A stretch of DNA of 64,000 nt. It comes from Holophagales bacterium (GTDB lineage Bacteria; Acidobacteriota; Thermoanaerobaculia; Multivoradales; JAGPDF01). Under the pieces are notes generated by a model, which searched no databases, had not been told where the DNA came from, and worked only from the letters and a program-made list of their open reading frames with translations. The translations under genes were made by a program, and so were the position numbers. The stretch lies in NCBI GenBank assembly GCA_016699405.1, contig CP064972.1:4929501-4993500 (forward strand), in the 5' to 3' direction. Below are positions 38,638-47,234 of this stretch, in pieces; position 1 is the first letter of the stretch; each line of letters opens with the position of its first letter.

Positions 38638-40455
38638 ATGGCCTCGTTGCCGATCGACGGCCTCACCCGCCTGCGCCGCGCCGTCTCGATGGTCGCCGCA
38701 GCGGCTCCGCGGGCGTTCGCGGCGCTCGGCGCGCTGACCGCCGCCCAGGGGCTCCTTCCTCTCGCCGGCCTGTTCTGCGCGAGCCGCGTCGTCGACGCGG
38801 TCTCGGCACGCGACCTCGACGGCTCGCTCGCCTGGCTCGCCGCCGCCGCCGGCACCGCGATCGCCGCCGCCGTTCTCGGCTCGCTCGGCACGATGCTCTC
38901 CGAACGGCTCGCCGAGACCGTCCGCGACGACGTCGCCGCGCGGATTCAGCGCCAGTCGGCCGCCGTCGACCTCGCCTACTACGAGGACCCGTCGTTCCAC
39001 GACACACTTCACCGGGCGCAGCAGGAAGGCTCCTGGCGCGCGCCACGGCTCGCCCACGGCCTTTCGCAACTCGGCCGCGAGGGTGCGGCACTGCTCGCGG
39101 TGACCGCCCTGCTCGCCACCCTGCGCTGGTGGCTCGCCGGCATCCTGCTGCTTGCCGCGGTGCCGGGTCTTTTCGTCCGTGTGCGCTTCTCACGCCAGCT
39201 CTTCGGTCTGCAGCGGGGCGAGGCTCACGACGAGCGTGCCGCGCTCTACCACGGCTGGCTCCTGACCTCGCCGCAATGGGCCGCCGAGATCCGCCTCTTC
39301 GGCCTCGGCGAGTATCTCCACCGCCGCTGGTACGGCCTGCGTCGCGGCATCACTTCTCGCCGCTTCGCTCTCACCCGCCGCCGCGCCCATGCCGATTCCC
39401 TCGCCCAGGCGTTCGCCGTCGCCGCACTCTTCGGCACCTTCGCCTTTCTCGCGCGCCAGGCGATCGCCGGCAGCGTCTCGATCGGCGCCTTCGTCATGTA
39501 CTTCGGAGCGATCCAGCGCGGCCTCGCAGCGCTCCAGGGGCTCCTGGCCTCGCTCGCCTCGCTGTGGGAGGACGGTCTCTTCCTGCGCCATCTCGGCGAC
39601 TTCCTCGGTCTCGCCCCACGGGTCGTCGACCCCCCGGTGCCGCGGCCGTTTCCGACGGCGCTGCAGCGAGGAATCCGCTTCGAGGGGGTGAGCTTCCGCT
39701 ATCGGACCGGCGGCGCGCTCGCGCTCGATCGCCTCGACCTCGAGATCCCCGCCGGCAAGGTCCTCGCCCTCGTCGGCCGCAACGGCTCGGGCAAGTCGAC
39801 CTTCGTCAAGCTCCTGCTGCGCCTCTACGACCCGGAGTGCGGGCGGATCACCGTCGACGGTCTCGACCTGCGGGAGGCGAGCGGCGCCGACATCCGACGC
39901 CGCGCCGCGGTGCTGCTGCAGGAGTACGGCCGCTTCGCCTTTCCCGCCGTCGACAACGTCCGACTCGGCGACGTCCAGAGACTCATCCCCGGGCGCCCGA
40001 GCCCGGTCGACGCCTCCGCCGACCCGCGTCTCCTGCGCGCCGCCCGCCTCGCCGGCGTCTCGCCGGACATCGAATCGCTCCCGCGTGGCTGGGAGACGGT
40101 GCTCGGCAACGTCTTCGACGACGGTCGCGAGCTCAGCGCCGGCCAGTGGCAGCGGCTCGCGCTCGCCCGCACCCTCTACCGCGACGAACGCGAGTCGCCA
40201 CTGCTCGTCCTCGACGAGCCCTCCGCCGCGCTCGACCCGCTCGCCGAGCGCGACTTCGTCGACCGCCTCGTCGAGGCCGCTCGCGGTCGCACTACGCTGC
40301 TCATCAGCCACCGCTTCTCGAGCGTTCGTTCCGCCGACTCGATCGCCGTCCTCGACGCCGGTCGCCTCGTCGAGACCGGTACCCACGAGGAGCTCCTCCG
40401 GCGCGACGGCCTCTATGCGCAGATGTTCAGGGCCCAGGCGGTGCCGTATCGATAG
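38638..40455 (+). CDS. ABC exporter, fused membrane and ATPase domains, locus B
   Basis: This 605-residue half-transporter has six membrane segments in residues 15-310 and an ATPase domain from about 350. Walker A is GRNGSGKST, the Q-loop is LLQEYGRF, the signature is LSAGQWQRLALART, Walker B is LLVLDEPSAALDP and the H-loop is LISHRFSS. It has no N-terminal C39 peptidase domain, so leader removal must be done by another protein, with the C25 and S24/S26-like proteins as candidates. ATG 38638 is used. The PqqD gene follows after about 220 bases with its own promoter. Export of peptide B is inferred from position; exporters of this layout serve lasso and other modified peptides. Confidence 0.85.
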   Translation: MASLPIDGLTRLRRAVSMVAAAAPRAFAALGALTAAQGLLPLAGLFCASRVVDAVSARDLDGSLAWLAAAAGTAIAAAVLGSLGTMLSERLAETVRDDVAARIQRQSAAVDLAYYEDPSFHDTLHRAQQEGSWRAPRLAHGLSQLGREGAALLAVTALLATLRWWLAGILLLAAVPGLFVRVRFSRQLFGLQRGEAHDERAALYHGWLLTSPQWAAEIRLFGLGEYLHRRWYGLRRGITSRRFALTRRRAHADSLAQAFAVAALFGTFAFLARQAIAGSVSIGAFVMYFGAIQRGLAALQGLLASLASLWEDGLFLRHLGDFLGLAPRVVDPPVPRPFPTALQRGIRFEGVSFRYRTGGALALDRLDLEIPAGKVLALVGRNGSGKSTFVKLLLRLYDPECGRITVDGLDLREASGADIRRRAAVLLQEYGRFAFPAVDNVRLGDVQRLIPGRPSPVDASADPRLLRAARLAGVSPDIESLPRGWETVLGNVFDDGRELSAGQWQRLALARTLYRDERESPLLVLDEPSAALDPLAERDFVDRLVEAARGRTTLLISHRFSSVRSADSIAVLDAGRLVETGTHEELLRRDGLYAQMFRAQAVPYR

Positions 40456-40569
40456 TTCGCCAACCGGGGAGAGCTCTATCGTGCCGGCACTCTTCTCCCC
40501 CAAGGAGGCACATCGGGAACTCCCGAAACGCGCGACTCTTCGACCGGAGCCCCGCTGCGCAACACCCGG

Positions 40570-40598
40570 TTGCGCCACGCCACGGCATCCTCTACATT
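40570..40598 (+). promoter_or_regulatory. Promoter of the pqqD/radical SAM pair, locus B
   Basis: TTGCGC (40570-40575), a 17-base spacer, TACATT (40593-40598). Transcription would begin near 40605, about 70 bases before ATG 40677. The surrounding 221-base gap holds no other recognisable element. Confidence 0.5.
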
Positions 40599-40676
40599 AC
40601 TTTTCATCAACGCCTTCGCCGGAGTGTCGGCGCGACGGACGAAGGGTCCTGGCCAGGCGAGGAGGCGTGGCAACCG

Positions 40677-40982
40677 ATGGAACCCGAGACAACCCGGTAC
40701 CGGAAGAACGAGGACCTGGCGTTCCGGTTGGTGGCCGGCGAGGCCGTGATCGTGCCGGTCCGCGGCGGCGTGGCAGACCTTCGTTGTCTCTTCACCCTGA
40801 ACGAAGTCGGGGCGGCCATCTGGCAGCTTCTCGAACCGGAGCAGAGCATGGCGTCGATCGTCGCCCGGTTGACGGAGGAGTTCGACGTCAGCTCCGAACA
40901 GGCGCAGAGCGACCTCGACGAGTTCCTCGAGGCCTTGAGCTCCAGGGGACTGATCGAGCCCGTCGCAGAAGCGTCGCTCTGA
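40677..40982 (+). CDS. PqqD-family peptide carrier, locus B
   Basis: This 101-residue protein has the PqqD/RiPP-recognition pattern: RYRKNEDLAFRLVAGEAVIV, then LFTLNEVGAAIWQLLEPEQS, then two helices with VARLTEEFDV and a final LEALSSRGLIEPV. ATG 40677 has AGGAGG eleven bases upstream. The radical SAM gene starts one base after its stop. It should bind the leader of precursor B and hand it to that enzyme. Confidence 0.85.
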   Translation: MEPETTRYRKNEDLAFRLVAGEAVIVPVRGGVADLRCLFTLNEVGAAIWQLLEPEQSMASIVARLTEEFDVSSEQAQSDLDEFLEALSSRGLIEPVAEASL

Positions 40983-40983
40983 A

Positions 40984-42216
40984 ATGACGATCGGCCGGAC
41001 GACCTCCGCGGTCTTCTCCCAGGGGCTCTGGGCGAAGACCGCCGGGCAGCGGATCCCGCTTTCCGGAGTGGCAGAGCTGACGCGCCGCTGCAACATGGGC
41101 TGCCAGCACTGCTACACCAACCTCGCCGCCAGCGATCCGCAAGCCCTGTCGAACGAGCTCTCGGCCAGCGAGTGGTGCAGGATCCTCGGCGAGGTCTCCG
41201 CCGCCGGCTGCTTCTACCTCTTGTTCACCGGCGGCGAGGTCCTCGTTCGCGACGACTTCTCGACCATCTACAAGCATGCGAAACGCCAGGGGCTCCTGGT
41301 CACCGTCTTCACCAACGGCACGCTCGTCACCCCGGCGATCGCCGCGCTGTTCTCCGAGTGGCCACCCTTCCAGGTCGAGATCTCGATCTATGGCGCGACT
41401 GCCGCCACGCACGATCGTCTGACCGGCCGCCCCGGGTCGTTCGAGCGGTGCCTGCAGGGCATTCGCCTTCTCCTCGAGCACCGGGTTCCGGTGACGCTCA
41501 AGACGATGGCGCTCAGCCTGAATGCGCACGAGCTGGTCGCGATGAAGCGCCTGGCGAATGACGAGCTCGGCGTGGGTTTTCGTTTCGACGCGCTGGTGAA
41601 CCCCCGGCTCGACTGCTCTCAGACGCCGCTCGCCGTGCGGCTCTCCAGCGAGCAGGCCGTGGCCCTCGACCTGGAGAACCCGGAGCGGCTCCCGGAGTGG
41701 CGACGGTTTCTCGCTCGGACGCTCGCCCCTCCCCAGCCGCAAGGCCAGGAGGACCTGCTGTTCCACTGCGGTGCCGGGGTGTGTTCGTTTGCCATCGACC
41801 CGTTCGGCGGGCTTGCGCCTTGCGTTCTCTTCCAGGAATCCAACTACGACCTGCGGTCTGGGAGCTTTGCGGAGGGCTGGCAGGGGGCACTGGCTGCGCT
41901 CCGGCAGCGGCGCGCCTCTCGACTCACCCCGTGCTCCGCGTGCCACATCAAACCCATGTGCGGAATGTGCCCGGCCACGGCGGTGCTCGAAGCTGGGAGC
42001 CCCGAGGAACCGGTGACGTTTCTCTGCGAGGTCGCCCACCTGCGCGCCGCGGTCCTCGGCGTGGCGGTCCCGGCCCACGGCCCCTGCTCCTACTGTGAGC
42101 CCGGCCCGGAGCGAGATCGCCTGAAAGTCGCTGCGGCCCGGCTCCTGAAGGCGTTTCCGAATGCGATCCAGGAAGCCGGGCAGCAACCGCCTCTGCGCGT
42201 GCTCAGCGGAGCCTGA
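40984..42216 (+). CDS. Radical SAM/SPASM peptide-modifying enzyme, locus B
   Basis: This 410-residue enzyme has CxxxCxxC at Cys36, Cys40 and Cys43 (CNMGCQHC) and the LFTGGEVL SAM motif near residue 81. It has a full SPASM Cys array in the C-terminal third (HCGAGVCSFAIDPFGGLAPC, then PCSACHIKPMCGMCP, then FLC). These features place it with enzymes that install thioether or carbon-carbon links in peptides. It follows the PqqD-like gene by one base. Its last 14 bases overlap the end of the convergent C25 gene. Locus A has a shorter paralogue. Confidence 0.9.
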   Translation: MTIGRTTSAVFSQGLWAKTAGQRIPLSGVAELTRRCNMGCQHCYTNLAASDPQALSNELSASEWCRILGEVSAAGCFYLLFTGGEVLVRDDFSTIYKHAKRQGLLVTVFTNGTLVTPAIAALFSEWPPFQVEISIYGATAATHDRLTGRPGSFERCLQGIRLLLEHRVPVTLKTMALSLNAHELVAMKRLANDELGVGFRFDALVNPRLDCSQTPLAVRLSSEQAVALDLENPERLPEWRRFLARTLAPPQPQGQEDLLFHCGAGVCSFAIDPFGGLAPCVLFQESNYDLRSGSFAEGWQGALAALRQRRASRLTPCSACHIKPMCGMCPATAVLEAGSPEEPVTFLCEVAHLRAAVLGVAVPAHGPCSYCEPGPERDRLKVAAARLLKAFPNAIQEAGQQPPLRVLSGA

Positions 42217-45200
42217 GCGTCGGATCGCCGAGCAGGATCCAGGTCTTCCGCACGTCCGGGTCGAGCACGCCGGCCTTCGCCGCCGCCAGCGCCTGACCGA
42301 CCGAAACCCCCTTGCCGCTCCCGAGCGACTGCGCCAGGAAGCGCGTCCCGAGCGCGACCTCGCCATCTGGAGCGGTCAACGCCGACGACGCAAGCACGGC
42401 GATCGCCCCGCCGTTCTCGGCGTTCAGCAGGGCCTCGGACAAGCTGTCGTCGTAGGTGTCGGCGAAGAAGCCGTTCAGGCAGGTGAGCGCCAGCACGGCC
42501 GGGAGACGGTCGCCGTTGCCGAGGCTCGTCGCCGTGGCGAGCCCGAAGACGCCGTCGTTGCGCCAGATGCGAGTCGATCCGTGGCCGAAGTAGGCGACGA
42601 CCGCGGCACCCTGGCGGAAGCCGTCGACGATGGCCGCGCTGAAGGACGCATCGTTCGGGTGATCGTCGCGTGCAACCTCGGTCACGGTGAATCCCGCAGG
42701 GATTGCCGCGATCAGGTCACGACTCTCCTCGCGGAAGCGGACTCCGTCTTCGGTCTGGTCGGTGACGACCAGGACCTTCTTCCGCCATGGGGCCGGACGG
42801 TTGGCCATGTACGAGATGAGCCGGTCGACCAGCCGGTCCGCATCCAGCGCGGTTCGCGCCGGCAGCCGGCCGATCGCCAGATCCGGCACCGCGTTGTCGT
42901 CGAAGTCGACGAACCAGTCGTCCGACGCGGTCTTCATCGTCTCGGTCAGGGCCATCCAGGTCGGCACGAGGTCGGGCCTGTTGGCGCCGGTGTAATTCCG
43001 CGGATCGAGGCTGGCGTCTCCGAACAGAAGAACGAACCCCGGCGGCTGCTTCCAGGCGGTGCGGGCCCGATCGAGGAAGGCGCGAATCGCCGCCGGGTCG
43101 TGAGCCCCGAACGCGAACTCGTCGAAGACATCCTCGACGTCGACGACGACGACCTCGAGACCCTCTTTCCGGCGCTGCGCCGCGAGTCGATTGGCCGCCT
43201 CCGCCAGGTCGCGATGAGTGAAGATGACGAAGTCGGCGCGGCGGCTCGCCTCGTTCCAACTCGAGGGCTGGTTGACGACGATGCCAGCGAGCCGCCGGTA
43301 CGCCACCGGGGCGACGGCGAGAAGCGTTCTCTCGCCAGCCGTCGCTCTCCCCGAAGCGCCTGGGAGGGCGCTCGACGGGGAAACCGCTGCAGGGGTCACC
43401 TTGACGGTGAAGCTGCCGCCCTGGGCCGTCACTACCGCCGGCAGCTCGAAGACGCCCTCCGGCTGCGTCACGTCGAAGACCCGGACACTGCTCGAGGGGA
43501 AGCCCGTCATGCTCACCGCTTCGAATGGAGCGGCTGGGGCGACGAGGACGCCGGATCGAGAGACGTACGGACGGGCGTAGTTGACACGGACATAGTCGAC
43601 GAGCGTGAAGTCGGTCGCCCCGCTCTCGGCGACCAGCTCGACGATGTTCTCTCCCTCGAGCAACCACGACCTTTCGATCGGCAACGAGGTGACCTTGTAC
43701 TCCCGATCGGCGAGCGGCACGGCACCGATCCGCTGCCCGTTCAGGCTCGCGCCCACGGTGTGAGCCCCGGTCGAGGCTCCCTGCAGCGCGACGACGACCG
43801 TGTGCTCGCCCGACAGCCCCGGCTCGACGTGATCGAGAAGGAGGCTCTGCCGCACCGGCGTCCCCGTCACCACGGCGCCGTAGTAGCTCTCGTGGGTCGG
43901 GTCCAGGATCGTGGGAACGTAGGTCGTTCGATCGTGGCGTTCCACGGTCTCGGCGTACGACGTCTGCCCGGCGGGTCCGGACAGGGCGTCGGCCATCGGG
44001 ATCCGCCGGCCGAGCGTTCCGCCGCGGATCAACCAGTAGGTGCGCACGTCACTGCTTGGCGTGTCGGCGCCGACTCCCAGGAAGTCGACCGTGTCGTCGA
44101 GCCCGAACTGCCCGTCGCCACCGTCGTTGACCGCGATCGCCACCTCCCGTCCACCTTCGAAGAGCTGCAGACGCCCCGAGTCGGAACCGGGGTCGAAACC
44201 GGCGGCGAGCAGCTCGCGCTTGCTCACCCGGTACCAGCCCTCGTCCCGAACCTGGAGCTTCGCCGCCGCTCCGCTCGCCAAGAGCCACTGCGTCGTGCGC
44301 GGCTCTCGCCCGGCCAGACGGGAGCGGGAAGAAAGCTGCAAGCGGCTGCTCACACCACTCGCCGCAGGGGTCAGCGGCACGACCCTCGCCGCGAGCGCGG
44401 CGAGCTCGGGCGGATCGGCGTCGGCCGCGGGGTCCGCGGCTTCGACCGGGATCGGCCCCAGCACCTGCCGTTCGCCGTCCAGATCCAGCGCCTCGATCCA
44501 GTAGCGCACGGCGCCAGCGGCCTCCGGGCCGCGATCGGCGAGGCGGTACGAACGCCCGCCGAGCAGCGGCAGGCCGCGGCCGATCTGCAAGGCGGAACCG
44601 CTGGTCTGGGCCCCTTCGACTGCGACGATCGAGCCATCGGCGGCCTCACGCAGCAGGGAGTACTGCACCGAGTCGGCCTCGTAACTGGTGCTGAACGCCA
44701 CCTCCGTGCCCGCCTTCGTTCGGCGGGCCTGTCCCCGGCCGAGATGGGAGACGAGCGGCAGGTAGGGCTTGATGTCGACGCCGCAAACGCTCCACACCTC
44801 GGCTGTATCCATCGTCCAGTCGAGGGAAATCGTTCCCGCAGCCCCGGGCTCGGTGCCACCGGCACCTCGGATGTCATTGGTTCCGCTGCTCGTCAATCGG
44901 TCCCATCGCGACGTCGTCCCAGCCCCGACGGTGAGCGTTCGGGGGTTGTAGACCGTCGCGGCCGTCATCGCATAGTCGCCAACAAGGCTGTCGATCGTGA
45001 TCAACGGCGTGGAGTCCGTGCCGTTGGTGCAGTTGGTCGACCGCCGCGGGTTGACCGGATGGACGCCCGAGAACGAGACCGCACCAGCAACCGCGTTCGT
45101 AGACGCGCCGTTCAAGAAGACGTCGATGGTTCCGGGGCCGGAGGTAGGAGACACGAGCTCCCACAACTCCGTCCGTAGCACATTGACAGAAATGCCGTCG

Positions 45201-45508
45201 AAGGCGAAGGGAATTTCAATGATCTCAGGCGTTCCCGTCGAATCGGGTGTCCACGCCACCAAGCCACCGCGGCTAAAGAGGCTGACCCGGCGAAGGGATA
45301 TCGCCACGACAAGATAGCGGCGATCCCCAGTGCCGACCGTGTGGCGCCACGAGAACGACGTACCGCCATTGACCTGCGAGGAGGAGCTCGCGTCATAGAC
45401 CACCTGAGCCTCGACAATGCCTGCCGAAGTCAGGATCGCCAAGGCACCGAGAGTGAGACCGAGGAAAAGCGAACGCCAGCGCCGCACTGAGGCCATCGTC
45501 GTGCTCAT
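42203..45508 (-). CDS. Secreted C25 (gingipain-like) cysteine protease, locus B
   Basis: This 1101-residue exported protease has a signal peptide (RSLFLGLTLGALAILTSAG, cleavage probably after VEA at residue 34). A beta-rich N-terminal domain of about 240 residues is followed by intermediate domains with LQVRDEGWYRVSKREL and ARPYVSRSGVLV. The C25 domain has His976 in YFGHGS and Cys1010 in ALTCLNGFF, 34 residues apart exactly as in the locus A protease. It ends abruptly after LLGDPTLRLR with no C-terminal sorting domain. ATG 45508 has GAGGGG upstream; the open frame continues 45 residues further without a signal-like sequence. It lies downstream of the HPr-kinase-like and precursor B genes on the same strand. 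Confidence 0.85.
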   Translation of the reverse strand: MSTTMASVRRWRSLFLGLTLGALAILTSAGIVEAQVVYDASSSSQVNGGTSFSWRHTVGTGDRRYLVVAISLRRVSLFSRGGLVAWTPDSTGTPEIIEIPFAFDGISVNVLRTELWELVSPTSGPGTIDVFLNGASTNAVAGAVSFSGVHPVNPRRSTNCTNGTDSTPLITIDSLVGDYAMTAATVYNPRTLTVGAGTTSRWDRLTSSGTNDIRGAGGTEPGAAGTISLDWTMDTAEVWSVCGVDIKPYLPLVSHLGRGQARRTKAGTEVAFSTSYEADSVQYSLLREAADGSIVAVEGAQTSGSALQIGRGLPLLGGRSYRLADRGPEAAGAVRYWIEALDLDGERQVLGPIPVEAADPAADADPPELAALAARVVPLTPAASGVSSRLQLSSRSRLAGREPRTTQWLLASGAAAKLQVRDEGWYRVSKRELLAAGFDPGSDSGRLQLFEGGREVAIAVNDGGDGQFGLDDTVDFLGVGADTPSSDVRTYWLIRGGTLGRRIPMADALSGPAGQTSYAETVERHDRTTYVPTILDPTHESYYGAVVTGTPVRQSLLLDHVEPGLSGEHTVVVALQGASTGAHTVGASLNGQRIGAVPLADREYKVTSLPIERSWLLEGENIVELVAESGATDFTLVDYVRVNYARPYVSRSGVLVAPAAPFEAVSMTGFPSSSVRVFDVTQPEGVFELPAVVTAQGGSFTVKVTPAAVSPSSALPGASGRATAGERTLLAVAPVAYRRLAGIVVNQPSSWNEASRRADFVIFTHRDLAEAANRLAAQRRKEGLEVVVVDVEDVFDEFAFGAHDPAAIRAFLDRARTAWKQPPGFVLLFGDASLDPRNYTGANRPDLVPTWMALTETMKTASDDWFVDFDDNAVPDLAIGRLPARTALDADRLVDRLISYMANRPAPWRKKVLVVTDQTEDGVRFREESRDLIAAIPAGFTVTEVARDDHPNDASFSAAIVDGFRQGAAVVAYFGHGSTRIWRNDGVFGLATATSLGNGDRLPAVLALTCLNGFFADTYDDSLSEALLNAENGGAIAVLASSALTAPDGEVALGTRFLAQSLGSGKGVSVGQALAAAKAGVLDPDVRKTWILLGDPTLRLR

Positions 45509-45718
45509 ACCATCCCCTCTCGAACCCCGCCACGATGGGGTTGCCAATAGCCAGCTCTCGGTTCTCTTCCCACGACCCACGTCCGCCTGGCTCGGAACAT
45601 GCCGCATCGCGCGCGCCACCCGCACCACCGCGCTCTCGACCATCGCCCGTCTGCCGGCCGCACCCCTTCCGCCTCGTCGATTCCGACGACGGGAGCGAGT
45701 TGGTGTCCACCGAGGGTG

Positions 45719-46588
45719 TCAGTCATTCGCGACAGCGCTCCGCGCGGCCTCGACGGCCGCCAGATCCGGCGTGAATTCGAAATCGTAAACAGGGACCTCG
45801 GCGGCGAGTCGCCCGAAGAGCGCGGCCACCCTGCCGATGGCCTCGCGATCGTGGTAGGGCACGAAGCTCCGCGCCACCAGCGCGGCCACCGCCGCGGCCC
45901 CGCCGACCGGTGTCACCCGGCAGCTTCTCGCCTTGCGCAGCACGAAGACCGCCCGCAGCGGGAGGTCTCGCGCCGAAACCTTCTCGAACTCGCCGTGCCA
46001 GGGTGTCCCGTAGATCCGAAACCGCCCGCCCTCGTGGCGAAGGGCGATGCGATCGTCGTTCAGGACCTCGGCGCCCGGTACGGAGTCCCAGACCCGGGCC
46101 ATCGTCGACTTCCCGTCACCCGAATTGCCGACGAAGACCAGTCCGTCCCCTTCCGCTGTCGCCACGCCCAGGGCATGGAGGAGCGCACCTCCCTGCGACG
46201 ACAGGACATTCATGATGAGGAGCTGGTCGACCGGAGCCTCGAACGGATAGATCACCTCGGGGGGGCTCTCGGCCTCCTTCAGGTAGGAGACCCGGCATCT
46301 CGAGAACGTCCGGTCGAACGAGGCCTCGCGGTAGGCTCGCTCGCCGCCGGCACCGAGAAAACGATAGGTGCAGCCGGCATCGTCGCCGAACAACTGCCAC
46401 GTCGGGAAGGCGTCGAAGAGGAGCTCCCCGGCACTGTGCCCCTCCCCTGGACCGACCCCGGCAACGAGCTCGACCTCCGGCGTGCCCGAGGAAACCACGA
46501 AATCCGCCGCACCCTCGCGCACCGACACGCGAGTGGCGTCGGACGCGCTCACCCCGACCGTCGTCCCGGCAACGCGGACGAGAATCAT
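45719..46588 (-). CDS. HPr-kinase-like P-loop protein, locus B
   Basis: This 289-residue protein resembles the catalytic half of HPr kinase. The P-loop is FVGNSGDGKST near residue 135. It is followed by VLNDDRIAL and GTPWHGEFEKVSARDLPLRAVFVL, segments seen in the HprK homologues of peptide clusters. ATG 46588 with GAGAGG upstream is preferred over a TTG at 46612. It is second in a minus-strand series: precursor B, this gene, then the C25 protease. HprK homologues of lasso clusters phosphorylate the C-terminal Ser of the precursor; precursor B ends in Gly-Thr, so Thr phosphorylation is a testable guess. Confidence 0.78.
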   Translation of the reverse strand: MILVRVAGTTVGVSASDATRVSVREGAADFVVSSGTPEVELVAGVGPGEGHSAGELLFDAFPTWQLFGDDAGCTYRFLGAGGERAYREASFDRTFSRCRVSYLKEAESPPEVIYPFEAPVDQLLIMNVLSSQGGALLHALGVATAEGDGLVFVGNSGDGKSTMARVWDSVPGAEVLNDDRIALRHEGGRFRIYGTPWHGEFEKVSARDLPLRAVFVLRKARSCRVTPVGGAAAVAALVARSFVPYHDREAIGRVAALFGRLAAEVPVYDFEFTPDLAAVEAARSAVAND

Positions 46589-46641
46589 CCCGGCGGCCTC
46601 TCGCGATCGCAATCCTCAGGGGACATCGCAGCGACCTGCGC

Positions 46642-46827
46642 TCAAGTCCCGTACGCGTTGCAGGGAGCGATCCCGCAGTTGCTCACCCCGGTCCCAGGGC
46701 CGTTCGTGTTCCCGTTCTTGCACTGCCCCAGCACCGCCTCGTCTGGCCGAAGCTCCACTTCCGTGAGCGTGGGCTTCGCATACTGCCTGCGATCCTTCTT
46801 GCGGTGAGACTCGGTCCCTCGGCTCAT
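46642..46827 (-). CDS. Candidate modified-peptide precursor B (RiPP-like)
   Basis: This 61-residue peptide has a basic leader (HRKKDRRQYAKP) and an acidic/aliphatic stretch (TEVELRPDEAVLGQC). A Gly/Asn/Pro-rich tail with two more Cys follows (GVSNCGIAPCNAYGT at the end). ATG 46827 has AGGA five bases upstream; an ATG at 46839 in the same frame lacks a ribosome site. The layout matches precursor A: two basic residues, then Y-x-x-P, an acidic Leu/Ala segment ending in Cys, and a core ending in a hydroxyl residue. It heads the minus-strand unit with the HPr-kinase-like gene 53 bases downstream. Local composition is less GC-rich than the neighbours. Modification sites are not known; the three Cys and terminal Thr are candidates. 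Confidence 0.68.
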   Translation of the reverse strand: MSRGTESHRKKDRRQYAKPTLTEVELRPDEAVLGQCKNGNTNGPGTGVSNCGIAPCNAYGT

Positions 46828-47078
46828 TTGGATCCTCATCAAGTCCAGGACAGGAACGAGAGAACGGCGCTTCCATGCTGGCTCGCCCTTCGCTCGACAC
46901 TCTCCCCAGTCGGGCCCGATACACGCCAACCGGAGCGCAACGGCATTTCGGAACCGCGAGATCGACCGCGGCGCATTCTCGGTCGGAGAACCAGGCCCCC
47001 ACCTGGTTTCGAGGGTGCTTCGGCGCCTTCAAGCACGACGTTCTCTGGCACTGCGCCACCTAAGCGTAAGCACCGTTC
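46828..47078 (-). other. Long untranslated leader of precursor B with a stem-loop
   Basis: About 250 bases separate the promoter from precursor B. AACCAGG (46989-46995) and CCTGGTT (47002-47008) form a perfect 7-bp stem with a 6-base loop. No coding frame here looks real. The leader may regulate precursor synthesis. The stretch 47108-47234 beyond the promoter holds nothing recognisable. Confidence 0.4.
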
Positions 47079-47107
47079 AAGCTAGCACCCAAGGCAACTC
47101 GGGTCAA
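47079..47107 (-). promoter_or_regulatory. Promoter of the precursor B unit
   Basis: Minus-strand TTGACC (47107-47102), 17-base spacer, TAGCTT (47084-47079). It is one of the best sigma-70-like matches in the window and points at precursor B, with a start near 47071. Confidence 0.55.
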
Positions 47108-47234
47108 CTGAGTCCGATTTTCGCCACCGCGGGACAAGACCGTGCCGCAGGCCCAACCGAAGGGGTTTCCCGGTCAGGACGAGCGCAATGGGGGTAGTTT
47201 CGGCCCGAGTCCCGCGCCCGCCGGCCACCGGGAT

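Noticed and set aside
40456..40676. Search for another precursor peptide before the locus B PqqD gene
   Set aside because: Only short Arg/Pro-rich frames without a ribosome site or a Y-x-x-P/Cys pattern.
42161..45178. Plus-strand open frame of about 1000 codons across the locus B C25 gene
   Set aside because: Same reason: antisense shadow of a protein with clear protease motifs.
46839..47051. Small minus-strand frame of 70 codons just upstream of precursor B, its stop touching an ATG at 46839
   Set aside because: No ribosome site, no leader/core pattern and no resemblance to either precursor; it lies in the probable untranslated leader.
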